A stretch of DNA of 64,000 bases. Origin: Lepiota brunneoincarnata (Eukaryota > Basidiomycota > Agaricomycetes > Agaricales > Agaricaceae). The stretch is taken from positions 186,001-250,000 of the forward strand of contig JAEBUN010000018.1 in the NCBI GenBank assembly GCA_023014365.1, in the 5' to 3' direction. The position numbers and the translations under genes are program-made. Position 1 is the first letter of the stretch, and every line of letters starts with the position of its first letter. Below the pieces are notes generated by a model. The model saw nothing but the letters and a program-made list of their open reading frames with translations. It searched no databases and was not told the origin of the DNA. Positions 34,667-46,440 of the stretch are shown here, piece by piece.

Positions 34667-36024
34667 ATGGCCCTTGACCGCCGCCTCGTGCGCCTTGGCG
34701 CTGAGCGCGTGTCCAACGTCTCAAGCACCGACTTTCCCGGTCATTATCCACACGAGGACCATGCCTGGCGCCTTTCGACGTTCCAGCAGGTGTTTTCTTT
34801 CTATTCCTTTGCAGTATTTGCACGCACTCAACGATGTAGCACAGAATCTACATATCCAGATCCGCCGACTTTCCAACCGTTCCATCGATTTTGATCTCGT
34901 TGGTGTCGATGCATCCATCGCCAATGCTTTTCGTCGTATTCTTATCGCGGAGGTCCGTGGACCGTTATTTTCATCTCCTTTGTAAGCTCATTTAGATTAT
35001 CCACCAAGGTGCCGACCATAGCCATCGAAAAGGTCTTTGTCTGGAACAACACTTCCGTCGTCGTCGACGAGGTTTTCGCACACAGACTCGGACTCGTCCC
35101 GCTCAACATCGACCCTGCGCTTATATATCATAAAGACCGTGTGTTATCCCTCCTTCGGCCATAACAAGGCAGGCATGCTCAATTTCATCCCCAGACCCCG
35201 ACGACACCCCTACCGATCGCAACACCATTGTCTTCGAGCTCAATGTCACCTGTACTCACAATCCAGCCGCACCAAAAGGCTCAACAGACCCTGCTGAGCT
35301 CTACATCAACCACCAAGTCCTCTCGGGCCAACTGCACTGGAAGCCTGCCGGCGACCAGGTTTCTGCCTTTGGGGGGCTCCCCACGCCCGGCCCTACCAAT
35401 CCTAACATCGTGTTGGCCAAGCTAAGACCCGGCCAGGAGCTTTCCATGGAGATACATGCCGTCAAAGGTGTTGGCAAAGACCACGCAAAATTTAGTCCTG
35501 TTGGTGTGTCCTCGTTCTCGCTTCTCCCCCAGCTCCTGCCTTTGGCTGATTGACGCGAGCAGCAACCGCGTCATATCGTCTCCTACCCCACATCAAGATC
35601 ACGAAGCCTATCCCACCCCATCTCGCCGAAAAATTCCAAAAATGCTTCTCTCCCGGAGTCATCACCATTGACCCGGTGACAAAAAGCGTCTCTGTAGACG
35701 AGGAAAACGTACGCAAGGACTCGGTCAGCCGTGAAGCGCTTCGTCATCCCGAGTTTGCGGATTCTGTTGAGCTCAGCCGTGTTCGCGATTTTTTCCTCTG
35801 TACGCTCGCCTCTCATTTTTTTTTTCGTTTTTGCGGTGACTCATTGGTACGGTGTCTAGTCAATATCGAGACGGAGAGTGCGTACTGCCCCGGAACGCCT
35901 CTTCCTTGAGGCAATCAAAGTCATGCGAGAGAAGATTTCTATTGTTCGAAACACCGCAGAGGTCCTCAAGGCACAATTGGAGGGTGCCGCTCCTGCCGGA
36001 GACGTAGACATGGTTGAAGCGTGA
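34667..36024 (+). CDS. RPC40: AC40 subunit shared by RNA polymerases I and III
   Basis: The exons encode an alpha-like subunit. N-terminus MALDRRLVRLG and the segment FDLVGVDASIANAFRRILIA, then KVFVWNNTSVVVDEVFAHRL, GLVPLNIDP, the insert domain with FELNVTCTHNP and GGLPTPGPTNPNIVLAKLRPG, and KFSPVATASYRLLPHIKI. The FRRIxIAE and AHRLGLVP motifs are diagnostic of Rpc40 and bacterial alpha. It pairs with Rpc19/AC19 in the assembly platform of polymerases I and III. The ATG is at 34667 and the predicted end is GDVDMVEA then TGA 36024. The reading frame breaks near 35,884: the strand expected after VRDFFLFNIETESA is TAPERLFLEAIKVM, which needs one base removed (a T). Because the protein is essential, I regard it as a sequence error or an allele. 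Confidence 0.9.
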
Positions 36025-38231
36025 TGACTACTGCTACAAAAGCTATCCCTTTTGATTGTCTATTATATTCTTGCTGATATGGTGTGGTGTTGGCGACCGT
36101 TTGCGTGACGCTGGATGCCAACTACACCATCTGCAGATAGCAACCTTGTATCCCAACCCTGAGAACGTTGCAACATGAGTCCTAATTTCATGTAGTTTCT
36201 CCAATTCCCCGATAAACTATTAATGATCATTGGTGCTCGCAATGTGGCAAGCGATATCTCTCTGGAAGACAATGAACCTGTTCCCACAGGGGTCACCAAC
36301 TTCAATTCTTCATCCATGGCTCTTCCTCTTATCAGAAGGGAAAAATGAAAAAATTTACAGGTGTCCCAAAAGAGGATGGCATAATGGCAAGGATGGAGAG
36401 GGTACTGTATTGTTTTCCAAGCTCAGAGGTGAACCTTTTTTTTATTCCTCTCGTTACCATTGTACTCACTAAGCCTTTCCCTCACAGATGGAGAATTCAA
36501 TGTTGGCTGCCCAAAAATGCTGCTTTCCGGAACCAGAACCAGTCAAAGACAGATAAACAATGTCGAGGTAGAAGTCATGGTTTTCACAGACAGACCGGCC
36601 CAATGTCCTTTCCGGTGGGATGTTCCGAGAGTGATAATATGCCCTCCTGATACGAGCCGCCAAATGGTAATATTCTGAAAATATTTGGGAAAGAGGCCGC
36701 TGACTGTGCTAGACATTTTTCGCGGCATGTGATGAGGAAGGAGAGGTACACAACATATGCTGGTCATCCTACGGTGAATTTCATCACATCTCCAAAGACG
36801 GACCTGGATGCACTTCATAGCTGCAGGTCCCATTAGATCCGGTGTACGTGGGACTAGGTCGTGGAGATGATATCCTTGCATGTCAAAAAGAGCCGGTGGA
36901 CAGTTGCATGCATCCACTGCAAGATCCCCCATCAAGGCCATCAGCGAAAGTGCAGTGGACATTTCTCCATGAGACACTGATAATTCCATTTGACGATGGA
37001 ATGGAACTGGATTTGATTTGCCCTTTCCGAGTCCGGGGAGTGGATGAAATCCTGGGACAGTGATGTCCGGGCAAGCACATCATGAAGATCCTTTAGAACT
37101 CTTGCAGAGTTAATAGGTCTACTACATGCACAAGTGTCAACATAGAAATAAGACTGCTCACCCCGGTAGCTCGTAACGCGAGTACTGAGATGTCTAATGC
37201 TAAGTTAGTAGGTATATACACTACCTACGAACGTGCGAACGAGACATACTACAGAAGCAATACCGTTCGTCAATGTATCAAATATCAGCCAGCAGAGTGT
37301 TCCGTGTCGATATTATACCATGACCGACTTCTACAAAGCAAGATAAGGCTAGCACCTGATCAACATCCCGGCAGTGCTATTTATTATTATGGTCGCGCAC
37401 AGCTCTATTAGCCTCCGTCCATGATTATGTATAAACGTGACCTCCAAAATCAGACCTCGAGGTCTACACAAATATGGGCTCTCAACGAGATCGCTGCCGA
37501 TAAATCACCGGAGGGCGCCCCGAGCTGGAGGACCTGGGAGTTTCTACCGAAACGAAGTTCCTGTGGGAGCTCTGACTTTCATCAACAAATCGACATGCGT
37601 GGGTTTCGTCAAGGTCACGAGACTCTCAGCGTGGCGGTGGTGGTGTGAAGCAACAACTTTAAACCACACATAGAGCGCAGCATTCAGCGACGGGAATACC
37701 TTTTGTTGTGGGCAAGTGCTCCAGGACTCGGACTCCTACTAGGACATACGACATGTGCTACCGTCTCAACAAGATATTTTCAGCGGGGACCCGAGCCGTC
37801 ATACCAAAGGTGACATCCCACAGCTATGATTAACCGAGCCTAACAGAGATCGGAGTGTGCCTCGGTTAAAATCACAGGACCGGGCAGTGTTGTGTAGTTC
37901 AGCCCTCAATGTTCACCGATAGCGCCTCACTCACCAAGGAACGTCAAAAACTGTGTGCATATGTGCGGAAGCCCCGGTGAGGCGCAGGGTGTCCTATTGA
38001 CAATGATGATCACAGGCTGCAGCACAGCCCTCCCAGTCCAAGAATGGCTTGGGCTCCAGAGGTACTGATCTATCACTGTTGCTAGAAGGGCTTCCGCCTG
38101 GGTAAAATTACACCTATATGATCATGGATACCGACAGCCCTCTACTGGAACGCGGGTACTTGTGCTGTTAGCCGAAAGAGGACAGGTTCCTTTTTCCTTC
38201 CTCTCCTCGTCGTTCATTTCCTGCTGGTACT
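36025..38231. other. Intergenic region with one possible unknown gene
   Basis: On the plus strand from about 36,200 to 37,063, pieces IIGARNVASDISLEDNEPVP, a GT–AG intron at about 36,429-36,487, FNVGCPKMLLSGTRTSQRQI, VEVMVFTDRPAQCPFRWDVP, and VQWTFLHETLIIPFDDGMEL with an end DEILGQ before TGA look like exons of one gene. I cannot name it and the 5' end and the third intron are unclear. The minus-strand frame at 36,543-36,989 overlaps and is probably its shadow. From 37,070 to 38,231 nothing is seen except that the last part is likely the promoter of the next gene. Confidence 0.35.
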
Positions 38232-39688
38232 ATGCCCCCTCCAACAGGTCATTGGTGGAGCCAACATGGGCCTGGGGCTCGTCACTTTCTGCTCCTTCCA
38301 GTCATTGTATCAACACTTCGAGGTGTTGCCATCGCCGCTCCACTAGATGTCAGTAACCTCACCATCGATAATGCCAGCGGCAGGGACGAATTTAATACCG
38401 CGCCCTTTTTCTCTGCCAACATACCCTCTGGCTCGGCCCAGGATGATACCATTGCTCGTTGGGTGGATCAAACCTGCACTGGGTGTTCGAACCAGCCTGA
38501 TCCCGGACGCCTAACCAATGGCACATACAGCGCACTCTACCTCCCTCCTGGTAACCCCTTTACCTATGAAGTTTCATTCAGGTTTAACGGTAAGTGAACT
38601 GTTGCGGAAGGCAAAGTCGAGTAATAAGCACTATATGACAGGGAGCGCCGTCTACGTGTATCTGGTGTTATCGAATCAAGCGAACACGGAGTGCTTTTTC
38701 ATCCTTGATGAGACACCTGTGCCCTACGTGGGCGCTACAATGGATCCTTATCAATATAAAACACTCGCATTTGCAAAAGCCGGTTTGGGGATGACGGAAC
38801 ATCACTTAATAATCAGAGCAGAAGGAAAACCGGACGCTGCCAATTATTTCAACTTTGACTTTGCTCAATATACGTATGTGCCCCCATCCCTCCCCTCCCT
38901 CACCCTATATCCATGACACCGTCTACAGTCCACCTACCCCTCGATCCCTTACTTCCGATCCGAGCCAATCCGATACCCCAATACCCACACCCACACCGAC
39001 GCGCAACCCCAACAACCACCTCACAGCTAAGTCAATAGCAGGTGGAGTCGTGGGCGGCTTCATCGCCGTCGTCGCCCTAATCGTCGCCGCCTCCTTCTAC
39101 CGCCGCAGACACCGGCCCAAAAAACCCAAAGACAACTCAGAACACATCCACCCCTTCCCCGCAGCATCCCCCATCGCAACCATGTCGGATGAGGAGCGCC
39201 ATCGCCTCATGTCCCTCTCCCTTCCACAATCTCTATACCACCATCACCAGCAGCACAGCAGTCATGAGACCCATTCTGGTCAACTGAGCGCAGGTTACGA
39301 ATATGATGCGAATCGCAGAGAGTACGTGCGACAACAGCGGCAGCGGGAACTCAACGACAGATTGGAGGCTGTCAAGCGGCAGATGCGGGATCTTAAGGCG
39401 ACGTTTATGACAGAGCAACAGGTGGCTCATGCTCGGGGGCAGCAGGCGCCAGGGTCTATGGATGAATATGATGATGGGCTACCGCCCGCGTTCCGCATCG
39501 TTCCTGGGGGGATGGGACAGCATCCTCATGATTCTGCGCTAGCGGACATGAGGGAGCAGATGAGGATAATGATGGATGAGATACAATATCTACGGGCGCA
39601 GCAGAGTTCGTCATACGTGCAAGGATTGACAGATGACCCTCCCCCTGGTTATCTGCAGGCTACAAATTCCTCTCGTTATCAACCGTGA
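38232..39688 (+). CDS. Single-pass membrane protein with large extracellular part
   Basis: From the ATG at 38232 the first 35 residues contain a hydrophobic stretch (FLLLPVIVSTLRGVAIAAP) that can act as a signal peptide. The outer part (LDVSNLTIDNASGRDEFNTA, CTGCSNQPDPGRLTNGTYSA, and YVYLVLSNQANTECFFILDE) is a beta-rich, glycosylation-prone region with paired cysteines. After a Pro/Thr/Ser linker comes a single membrane helix (AGGVVGGFIAVVALIVAASF), followed by a basic RRRHRPKKPK cytosolic anchor, a long tail with a coiled-coil segment (REYVRQQRQRELNDRLEAVK) and a Pro-rich end. Two introns (about 38,590-38,642 and 38,872-38,928) restore the frame. This signal, beta domain, helix and disordered tail layout is common in agaricomycetes; the function is not known. 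The intracellular coiled coil may be for signalling contacts. Confidence 0.72.
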
Positions 39689-40015
39689 TCATATTATTTT
39701 GTCCTTGTTTTCTTGGACTTTTTATTCTCTGCTCGGTTGTATAACATACCCTTTGACACATGGTCCTTGCTAGACTCCGTTCATCTCTTACATCCTCTGT
39801 CATTCACTGCTTTTGCTGTATTCTTAGTTCCATATTCTTCGAGAGTTAGTTGCCATGTGTTGTCTGTCCCATCAACTCTGATCACATCTCCCCACTACTT
39901 CAACAGCATTTCCCGTGATGGTCATCATTAATACATCAATAAGCTATCCGAGGTATGAATAATTAGGTAAAGAGCAAATAGTATTCGCTCAATTCCACTA
40001 CCGCATCTGTTCGCT
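39689..40015. other. Convergent 3' flanks
   Basis: Pyrimidine-rich 3' sequence between the converging surface-protein and LCB1 genes. No gene is seen. Confidence 0.6.
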
Positions 40016-41893
40016 CTACCGTCTCTTCCCAAGGACCTTGATAAGCGCATTCTTTACCACATTGACCGACTTCTCCATCTCCTTCTTTGTCAGCGCACTC
40101 GTTACAGCCAATCGGATGCTAGGCCGAGCCTCAACCATCTCCTGACCTCTCAATCGTTTTGCCTTGGTGATAAGCACGCCCTGAGATAGAGCCTCATCCA
40201 CAACATCCTGCAACAGCTTTTCCTCGGTCTCAGTGTCCCAATCCCACGTCGGCGCGTCCCTGGGTAAGATGGATGTTGGGTTTGAAAGTTTGCTTGAAGG
40301 CACGATTGTGCCTGCCGAAGAGGGATGTAATGATGACTTGCTGTTTTTGATGTGAATATGAATGATGGGTGATGCCAGATGGGAGGGAATGGTGATGCAA
40401 TCTATACGTTCGAGTATTGCTCGGGCAGTCTGGATATTTTCTTGGAGCGTTGCAAGCACGGAAGGGGTATTACGTAGAATGTTGATCGCCTCTGAGGCAG
40501 CGACGGAGAGAAGGGCTGGCATGGAGGCCGAGAAGACGAATGAGAGACCATTGATGCGCTGACATGTGTCTTAGATGCGGAGTTCTGCGGACGTGGGGGT
40601 GATAAAAACGTACCTGATGGTTGACAACGATCTGTGAGCCGGCACAGAAACCCCCACAGGAGTTGAGTCCATTTGCAATAGAACCTATAAGCATGTCTAC
40701 TCTCGAGGCCTAGGATGACACTTAGGATCTGGCAAGAGGTAGTACTGATGGGCGACTTACGGGGACGTTATAAAGCTCAGTCAAACCACGGCCTGTTCTT
40801 CCGACAGTACCAAAAGAAATACTTTCGTCAAGTACCAGGCGGTATTTATGCTTGTATTTGATATCGATCTATAGATAGCCGGTTAGAATTTTTGAAATGC
40901 CAGCGAAAAAATAAACATATACCAGCTTGGGAAGATCAATCATTGCCCCATCCTTTTCGAAAATACCCTCAGTGACAATAAAGCGGCGAGTCAACGGTCC
41001 GCGTCGTTTCTTCCTCTCTTTCTCGATGCTTTCCAAGACCTCCTCCAAGCTCTTGAGATCATTGTGATCGAACCACCGCACAGTCGAACGCGAAATCTGG
41101 ATGCCTTTCTGAATAGCAAAGTTGATACCTCTGTCTGCAACGATGATATCTCCTCGCTTGCAGAAAGCAGGAATGACGGAGGAGATCGTAGAGAAGCCTT
41201 GGGAGTAGAGAATAGCAGCTTCTGTGCCCAGAAAATCGGCAATATCCCGCTCCAAATCGATATGAACGTCTGGGTGCGTGTCAAATGAAAGAAAATAAGA
41301 GTTGTTGCCGAAGGACACGCACCGAGTGTACCGTAGAAACCGGGCGGTCCACAGCTTCCCAAGCCGTACTTGCGCAAAGTCTCGACTGCCCGCTCTTTAA
41401 TACCCTCATTTCCAGCCAAACCCGTGAAATTGAAGCTCGCAAGGTTGATGGCAGTCTTTCCCGTGCAGACAAGCTTTGGCCTGGGACCATTAGGACCTGC
41501 AATGACGGGAGCAGAAGCTAGGTCTGCTTGTTCTGAATATGATAAGGGTTGAGCGAGTGGTTCAGGCGTCCATTCGTCAACGAGCTCGTCGACTTCCTAA
41601 AGCAGCTCCGTATGTCAGATGCATGACCTGCGGAGGAAAAATAAGAAGACCTTGTCTGTAAACTTGATGAAATGTTTGTCCGCGCGTGTCCTTGACTGCA
41701 GTAAAGTTCGAATAGCAAATATAAACAGAATGAGCTCCAGAATTGTCCTGCCGGGGTCGTTCTGGTGGGAGCTCTTCACGTAGCGTTGAAGGACCGCGGA
41801 GCCGGGCAACCTGTGAAAGGTTGTCTCGACTACGGTGAGTGTCCGAGCCAGAAAATTCAAGACTGGCTCGAGCGTCGTGGATGTAGTGTTCAT
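40016..41893 (-). CDS. LCB1: Serine palmitoyltransferase subunit 1
   Basis: The ATG at 41893 opens an N-terminal hydrophobic helix ([18 protein letters not shown]) that anchors the protein in the ER. The aminotransferase-fold body follows: [20 protein letters not shown], the motif [20 protein letters not shown] with the Cys equivalent to that of human SPTLC1, [36 protein letters not shown], and [19 protein letters not shown], where the PLP-lysine of the Lcb2 partner is not present. That absence fits the non-catalytic Lcb1 subunit. The enzyme condenses serine with palmitoyl-CoA, the first step of sphingolipid synthesis. The C-terminus is [10 protein letters not shown] before TAG 40016. Five to six introns are present. 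Length, about 500 residues, is normal. Confidence 0.94.
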
Positions 41894-42037
41894 ATCGGTC
41901 CTAGGGGCTGGACGACGTTTTGTACGCTGGGGAGAGGAGATCCTGCGCCCCTAGCAAAATCCTAGAATTACGTAATAAATTGGTTCCCACGGCTGCTTTT
42001 GGATGCGCAACATGTTCAGTTGATCCTTCAACACCCC

Positions 42038-43585
42038 ATGGCGAGTAGGTCAGAGGTCCTTGAACAAATTATACCCTACACGGACGACACGACCCTCCTA
42101 CCTGTCTCGAAATTAATCAAACATTAAATCGACTCGCGTTGCAGCTTTACTTCGGGCGACACATGTCATTGATGATCTATCAAAGGGTACTCCGAGTCTC
42201 TCCGTGCAAGGCTCCCAATCACCACCAGAATTGGTCCCAGCGCTGTGTGCTGCCCTTTCGTTTCACATTACGATTTATTGCCTATGACATAAACTCACCC
42301 ACCCAGCGATTGTTCAACGAAACTCATGAGCTGACTTTGCTTATTGAACGCATGCCTTTCATTGAGAGCCTCGGACTCTCCTTCACAAACTTCAACGCTC
42401 GACAGAGAATCTGGGTCATCAAGTCAGAATTCCAGAAGAAGCTGATTATTGCATTGTTGGAGGCCGTCTTGGCCAGGGGATGCCAGACTATCGGCACGTA
42501 TGGATCCATCATCCTACACCGTGTTCTCGACATCCCAGTCGTGGATCATATGCATGAACTGAAACGAGCTCCGCTCAATCTACCCGATAAACCGAAGCCC
42601 TCAAGAATTCAGAGCTTAGCTTCCTGGATACAACGGAGGGTTCGCATTGCCGACCAGACCCTCCCTACATCCTCCCCCGAACATGAATGAAATCCACGGA
42701 GCGGTAAAAGTCTTTGTTTACAACCAATCCTCGCCACTACAAATTTGAGACAACCTCGGCTCAAGACGTTTTCCCTGTGTTCCTCCGCGCTTCTTCAGCC
42801 ACTTTTCATCCCTAGCGCTCACAATGTGTTCAAGAGCAATGCTTTTACGCTCCAAGAGATCCGACTTCGTAACATGGAAGACGTAGCCAAGGAAGCTTGG
42901 ATAGCCTTGTTCAGAGATGTTCACTTCCCCTGCTCTACGATCCTTTACTTACACCTCTGACACCTGTATCCTTCAGCCACCCGAAATGAAGCTCCAAATC
43001 CTGGTTGCCTTCCTTATCTCACACCCTGCCATCACCTCGTTCTCACTATACGGTGTCTTGACCCCTGTCGTCTCCTGTGTTGAAGGAACACCTTTTGCCA
43101 ACCCGAAACTTATCGATGCATATCCGCGGATCGTGACTTGGCTATTGCGGGGCCGGGACCAGCTCCCGCCACTGGGGTCGATCACCATTACATCGGAATG
43201 CTGGTCGAAATGGGCCAATGCGAGATATCCAAGTGCTAGTTACCATGATTTTGATGCAGCTTTCGTGCATCCAATAGAACTGCGGTTAAAATTCAACACG
43301 GAGAAAGGACTGGGGGAGTGTATCAGGAGGCACGTCCAAGCTGGGCCAAGAAGTATGCCAACGCGACTTTTAAACGTCACTCGCTTGACTATCTCATGCA
43401 ACTCATGCAGTCCGCTTGAGCAACCTATTATGGAATTACTTCCGACATGGTTTGCTTTATTTCCTAGGCTAGAATACCTGGGATCCGTTGAGCTGTTTCA
43501 CCCTGAGATTGTGCAGGATCAAGAATTCATGGACGCTATATCCGGCACATGTCCACGCTTAAGGTCAACCACCGTGTCTGTGTAA
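42038..43585 (+). pseudogene. Decayed F-box protein (paralog 2)
   Basis: The F-box (VLEQIIPYTDDTTLLPVSK) begins at the ATG at 42038, but the frame is lost at several places. Just after it, INQTLNRLALQLYFGRH continues one base off. The segment PPELVPALCAALSFHITIYC lies in another frame at 42,215-42,280, then THELTLLIERMPFIESLGLS (from about 42,320) is in the first of these frames, a stop follows at 42,690, and the leucine-rich part reappears in three frames (KTFSLCSSALLQPLFIPSAH from 42,760; RSFTYTSDTCI from 42,940; LRFNTEKGLGECIRRHVQAG at 43,260-43,340; LPTWFALFPRLEYLGSVEL near the end). The same blocks are intact and in order in the paralog at 44.5 kb, so I call it a pseudogene. Some breaks could be sequence errors, but at least four in 1.5 kb is more than the neighbouring genes show. 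Confidence 0.8.
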
Positions 43586-44464
43586 ACTTTGGTTGACCCT
43601 GTCTAAATACCAACACTTTCTGGCCTACGCTCTTGTAAATTAGATAGCATACTTGTCGTACATTGGAGGCACCGAGACGTAGACCCCTATATCGGTACGA
43701 CTGGTGACAGATATCTCATGACCTAGAGCATCGGGCCAAAACCCCGCCGCCATGTGTTATGGCGATTGAAGGGTCGCCTGTCGTTCTCCTATCTATCCGG
43801 ATTATAACAAGAACCGGTATATACTATAAGATTTACATCACATGTACTAACCTGTAGATAAGTAGTGGTCGTGAGATAAAACATTATCTTTCTTCTTCTT
43901 CTTCTTCTTCTTCTCCTTCTTCCATCATCAACAGCCTCCCTTCTTATCTACGCGTTTCCCGTTCTGCTCAAATAGACCACCGGAACCCCTTCGTTTTGTG
44001 TGATTCATCAGTCACTCAACTGAACCCACGCAGCTTTCAGATGTTATTTCTTTGGATCAACGAAAGTTTTCACCTAATTTTTTGCTTTGCTTTGCAAATA
44101 TACCAATGCCAAGATGATGCCATCGTACGCTGATGGTGATAACAGGTGCCAGTGGAAACGTCTTTTTGCTTCTTTGATCCACACAAGGACCATATCTGCA
44201 CCCAATGTTTCCCACAGGCAGCGCGGTCGATTTTTTCTTTTCCAAAGTAAGAACTAAATCTGATGGTCAGACCGAGAACGTAGAACATACGCAACGGCCG
44301 GTCAGAATACCTGTGCATCTTCATCAAGCACAGGTGATATTTACGTCCGCTGCTTCTTTAAGCACAACTAGCGAAGCTCGACTTCCTTTCATCAGCCTCC
44401 GTCGCGCATTGGCTTCCTCCCCTACACTCAAAGGCTACGACTACTTGCTTTACTATTCGCTCCT
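43586..44464. other. Intergenic region and promoter of the intact F-box gene
   Basis: No gene is seen. It contains a TTC trinucleotide run (43,887-43,921). The last 100 bases should be the promoter and leader of the 44.5 kb F-box gene. Confidence 0.5.
43887..43921. repeat. TTC trinucleotide microsatellite
   Basis: About ten TTC units with one CTC interruption, in non-coding DNA. Confidence 0.85.
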
Positions 44465-46117
44465 ATGAACACCCTACCAGGACTACCAATTGAGATACTC
44501 GTTGAAAACATCATTCCCACCCTCGACAACCAATCCCTTCTGAATTTGGCCAAGGTAAACTATTGCTTCAACCGCATGGCGTCGGAGCAACTCTTCAATC
44601 GGAATGAGATTCATGGGATGACCAGACTCTGTCTGATCGCGCATTCCCAAACGAATCTACCTAAGGAAATTGGCCAAGCCCTTCACACAGCGATTTGGAT
44701 CACTTGCCTAGACGACATTAGCTTTCACTTCAATCCGGATATCCGACAGATGTTCGATGAAGTCCGTGGGCTTACCGCTCTAATCCAGCGTTTGCCCTCG
44801 CTCAAGAGCTTAGATCTCTCCTTCCATAAAGTGGATGGTTGGGGGAAGGATGAGGAGGCATTTGGGGGCAATAAACCAGAGATCAAGTTGGAAGTTTGGA
44901 GGACATACTTTTTTGCTCTCCTGGACATCGCTTTGGCCAAGGGGTGCTGGTCGATCAGCATCAGAGGCGCTCGTTGCCTGAACCAATATTTCGAACTCCC
45001 GAGGGCCCCAAGGATAGAGACGCGAGGAAAATACCAGCGTGGCTTCCCCAGGGAACGAGCTGGAATTTCTCCACCCCGATCGCGACAACCGGTGAAGAAC
45101 AGGCTGTTCCGCTGGCTCAGGAAGAGCATCGCCACTAACACCGAACATCCCCCTACTGAAGAAAACGACCCGCCAATTTCTCTCATCACGAATCAAACTA
45201 ATCCATTGGTGGTAGGGCCTGTTCGTCCTTGTCTGACAAGGTTCTCTATTGCCTCCACCATGCTTCTACAATCCTATTTTATTCATCATACAATCAATAT
45301 CTTTAATGTCCACGGCCCAACAATTCAGCACCTCCGGCTCGATGACATTTTTGTCTTGAGCCGCCATGTCTGGACAAGATTCTTCACAAATATTTCCCTC
45401 CCAGCATTGAAATCATTCACGTTTGTATATGACGAGGTGACCAACAATGCAACCTCGCGAATGACTGTCCAAATTCTTGCCGACTTCCTTGCCCGCCATC
45501 CATCCATTTCAACTCTGGAGCTCTACGGCATCACCATCTCCCCTGACCTACCGCAGTTGACTCAGTCTCTACTGCCCGATCTGCAGAGTTTGGACGCCCA
45601 CCCTCGGATTGCGGCTTGGCTGCTGCAAAACCCTGCCTGGTACCCGTGCTTGGAGTCCGTTTTCCTGAGTTCGGAACTCAGAAGGCTCCCGTTCTCAGCA
45701 CCCAGCATGGAAAGCGAGGGGCACGATCGACTTGATAATGCTATCTTGTGTGTTGCGGCATTCTCTCGTCCCATTAGGCTTGGGTTTGAATTCAACACAA
45801 GAGAAGGTTTGGGTGCGTGGATCAGTGGGCACACCCAGTCAAACGCGGGGAGTATTCTGGAGAGACTCAGCCATATCACACACGTTACCTTGCGGTATAA
45901 CCTTCAATACGCGACCTCAAGAACCATCCTCGCTCTCATTCCAGAGTGGCTTGCTCTGTTTCCCAGCTTGGAGGTTCTCGACATGGATAGACCTCCTTGT
46001 GGGGAGGAGCTTGAAACGCAGAATCACCGCTTCTACCATGCAGTTTTTGCCGCCTGCGGACGTTTGAAATCCTTTTCCATCCGAGGAAATGATATCCACC
46101 GGTGTTCGGCGTGCTGA
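44465..46117 (+). CDS. F-box protein with leucine-rich C-terminal region (intact paralog 3)
   Basis: A single open frame of 550 codons, no intron needed. The F-box is at residues 5-50 (LPIEILVENIIPTLDNQSLL, LAKVNYCFNRMASEQLFNRN). It is followed by HTAIWITCLDDISFHFNP, FDEVRGLTALIQRLPSLKSL, a basic linker (KNRLFRWLRKSIAT), and leucine-rich blocks (LKSFTFVYDEVTN, LADFLARHPSISTLELYGIT, LLPDLQSLDAHPRIAAWLLQ) and a last EWLALFPSLEVLDMDRPP. F-box proteins act in SCF ubiquitin ligases, and the leucine-rich part is the probable substrate surface. It is the reference copy for reading the neighbours at 24.1-25.8 and 42.0-43.6 kb. The ATG is close to the F-box and the last codons are HRCSAC before TGA. 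Confidence 0.88.
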   Translation: MNTLPGLPIEILVENIIPTLDNQSLLNLAKVNYCFNRMASEQLFNRNEIHGMTRLCLIAHSQTNLPKEIGQALHTAIWITCLDDISFHFNPDIRQMFDEVRGLTALIQRLPSLKSLDLSFHKVDGWGKDEEAFGGNKPEIKLEVWRTYFFALLDIALAKGCWSISIRGARCLNQYFELPRAPRIETRGKYQRGFPRERAGISPPRSRQPVKNRLFRWLRKSIATNTEHPPTEENDPPISLITNQTNPLVVGPVRPCLTRFSIASTMLLQSYFIHHTINIFNVHGPTIQHLRLDDIFVLSRHVWTRFFTNISLPALKSFTFVYDEVTNNATSRMTVQILADFLARHPSISTLELYGITISPDLPQLTQSLLPDLQSLDAHPRIAAWLLQNPAWYPCLESVFLSSELRRLPFSAPSMESEGHDRLDNAILCVAAFSRPIRLGFEFNTREGLGAWISGHTQSNAGSILERLSHITHVTLRYNLQYATSRTILALIPEWLALFPSLEVLDMDRPPCGEELETQNHRFYHAVFAACGRLKSFSIRGNDIHRCSAC

Positions 46118-46440
46118 TGCACCGATGTACACGCATATCAGCGTATCCCTATCTTTATCTCCTATGGTTTCACGACTCGACACTTTCATGCCTTGGAATG
46201 CCTTGCGTCCGCCGCACCGTTAGTTCATAGCGGGCACGACATCACTCGGGATATTATTCGAGCCTCCCTGGGGGGGGAGAGTTATTCTATTACGGTTTAT
46301 CTATCTCCTCACTTCTTTGAATGTTTCAAATTGTATTGCTTTCCCGACTGCTCATGTAAGTTTTCGACTTACAGCTTTTTTTTAGGTTTGCATTGCCCCT
46401 TCAGTTTTTCCATCATCGCTTTCGTCTATTATTGTATTTT
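46118..46440. other. Convergent 3' flanks of the F-box and DUF6534 genes
   Basis: About 320 bases between the stop of the F-box gene and the stop of the minus-strand membrane gene. No gene is seen. Confidence 0.5.
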
